From contig DUKC01000182.1 of NCBI GenBank assembly GCA_013329495.1, positions 1 to 6,196 of the forward strand: a stretch of 6,196 nucleotides of DNA, in the 5' to 3' direction. Positions 5,336 through 6,196 of this stretch are shown here, one piece after another. The notes beneath the pieces are model-generated. The model was not told where the DNA came from. It was given only the letters and a program-made list of their open reading frames with translations, and did no database searches. The DNA comes from Thermoplasmata archaeon (lineage in GTDB: Archaea; Thermoplasmatota; E2; UBA9212). Positions within the stretch are counted from its first letter, which is position 1; each line of letters opens with the position of its first letter. A program made the translations under genes and the position numbers.

Positions 5336-6196
5336 TATCCTTGTTCTAAGCACCTCATAACCCTCTCTTTCAATTGCACCCGCCACTCTCTCTTGGAGAT
5401 CTTTTCCTGGCGTTAAAGCCACCATACATCCGCCAACTCCTCCCCCGGTGAGTTTTGCTCCTAAAGCTCCGTTTTTTCTTGCTAACTCTACCAGGTAATC
5501 GAGCTCTTTTGAGGAAACTTCGATTCTCTGTAGCAATTTGTGGTTATCGTTCATCAGTTTGCCGACCTCATTTAAATCGCAATCCTCCAAAGCCTTTCTC
5601 GCTTCACCCACCAATTCTTTAGAGGCTCTGAATATCGGATTATATCCTTCAGGAAATCGTTCTTTTCTCTCTCTTACTCCTTCAACAACGGCTTTTGTGT
5701 CTGCGACCTTTCCTGTGTTTCCCATAACTATCTCAAATGGTCTCTTAACTGAAAGTTTTTCTATGACTGGCTTTTCACCTCTCTTAAACCATATCAATCC
5801 CCCATATGTGGCTACGGTATTGTCAATGCCAGAAGGAGTTCCGGCATATGCCTTTTCAGCCTCGTAAGCAATCTCATTTATCCTTTCGTCTGAGCACTCC
5901 AGACCAAACTGATCTGATACCGCTCTCGCGATTGCTACGCAGTTTGCAGCAGAAGCCCCTATTCCACTGTAGGTTGGAAGTGAGCCCCCCACTCTTATCT
6001 CTAAGGGATTCTCTTTCAGATCTATTCCCATCTCCTTCAGAATTCTTTCTATCGCTTCCTTTTGCTGTTCTTTCTTCGATTCAGAGTAACCTTCCGTGCC
6101 TTTTCTTTGATCGATTACTCTTAATTCCTCTCCTGCCCAACGCCTGACACTTGCATCTGTGCTTAATCCGACTCCAGCTGCAATTGCAGGTATTCC
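5330..6196 (-). CDS. mvk: Mevalonate kinase, GHMP family (N-terminus cut by window edge)
   Basis: The frame stays open to the window edge and gives 288 residues, beginning GIPAIAAGVGLS. This corresponds to the stretch just after the GEH-x-VVY motif of GHMP kinases, so only about 20-30 residues are missing; the internal ATG at 6031 is not the start. The enzyme phosphorylates mevalonate with ATP. The phosphate-binding loop is LPTYSGIGASAANCVA (visible residues 73-88). E114 and D125 in the segment ending AGTPSGIDN (117-126) have the same 11-residue spacing as the metal-binding Glu and catalytic Asp of mammalian mevalonate kinase. LTGGGVGGCMVAL near the end is GHMP motif 3. Two departures from the common pattern are GIGASAA for GLGSSAA and alanine where mammalian enzymes have His before GxPSG. 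Another GHMP kinase cannot be excluded from motifs alone, but the adjoining decarboxylase supports this call. Its promoter is outside the window. Confidence 0.88.
   Translation of the reverse strand, partial: GIPAIAAGVGLSTDASVRRWAGEELRVIDQRKGTEGYSESKKEQQKEAIERILKEMGIDLKENPLEIRVGGSLPTYSGIGASAANCVAIARAVSDQFGLECSDERINEIAYEAEKAYAGTPSGIDNTVATYGGLIWFKRGEKPVIEKLSVKRPFEIVMGNTGKVADTKAVVEGVRERKERFPEGYNPIFRASKELVGEARKALEDCDLNEVGKLMNDNHKLLQRIEVSSKELDYLVELARKNGALGAKLTGGGVGGCMVALTPGKDLQERVAGAIEREGYEVLRTRIG

Noticed and set aside
5538..6147. Open frames of 109 and 113 residues on the + strand opposite mevalonate kinase
   Set aside because: They are antisense shadows of a well conserved enzyme and show no recognisable motif of their own.

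Overview
The window reads as part of an archaeal chromosome, most likely euryarchaeal in the broad sense. The grounds are an archaeal-type fibrillarin, an archaeal UbiD-family decarboxylase of the mevalonate route beside a mevalonate kinase, an NfeD-type membrane protease next to a stomatin as in Pyrococcus, TTTAAATA promoter boxes with little or no leader before two genes, and GAGGTG/GGGTGA ribosome binding sites before two others. I cannot place it to a genus. There are no mobile elements, CRISPR arrays, rRNAs or tRNAs.

Layout. On the + strand, the last 20 codons of an unidentified gene (1-63) overlap by ATGA with a YqgF/RuvC-like predicted nuclease (60-839). Everything after that is on the - strand. 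In transcription order from the right edge: a mevalonate kinase lacking its N-terminus (5330-6196), then six bases later a UbiD-type decarboxylase (4055-5323), then a 177-base gap with a T8 stretch and a promoter. Next come a long-form NfeD serine protease (2540-3877), a stomatin/SPFH protein (1717-2490), a gap of 183 bases with a striking hairpin and a promoter, and a fibrillarin (865-1533) that converges on the nuclease gene.

How the genes work together. The kinase and decarboxylase form a tight two-gene unit that fits the archaeal mevalonate pathway, in which mevalonate 5-phosphate is dehydrated and then decarboxylated by a prenylated-FMN UbiD-like enzyme to isopentenyl phosphate. NfeD and stomatin form a membrane protease/scaffold pair. 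The protease has its Ser-Lys pair and the stomatin has a C-terminal hydrophobic stretch like the one cleaved in Pyrococcus horikoshii. Their two promoters share an almost identical sequence upstream of the TATA box. Fibrillarin, the 2'-O-methyltransferase of box C/D RNPs, appears to have its own promoter and no Nop5 gene in view.

I revise three starts. Fibrillarin probably begins at 1533, NfeD at 3877 and stomatin at 2490, from the positions of TATA boxes and the ribosome binding site. I found no clearly new system. The items most worth checking are the YqgF-like protein with its extra N-terminal domain, the twin promoters of the protease/stomatin pair, and the 38-base hairpin at 1626-1663.
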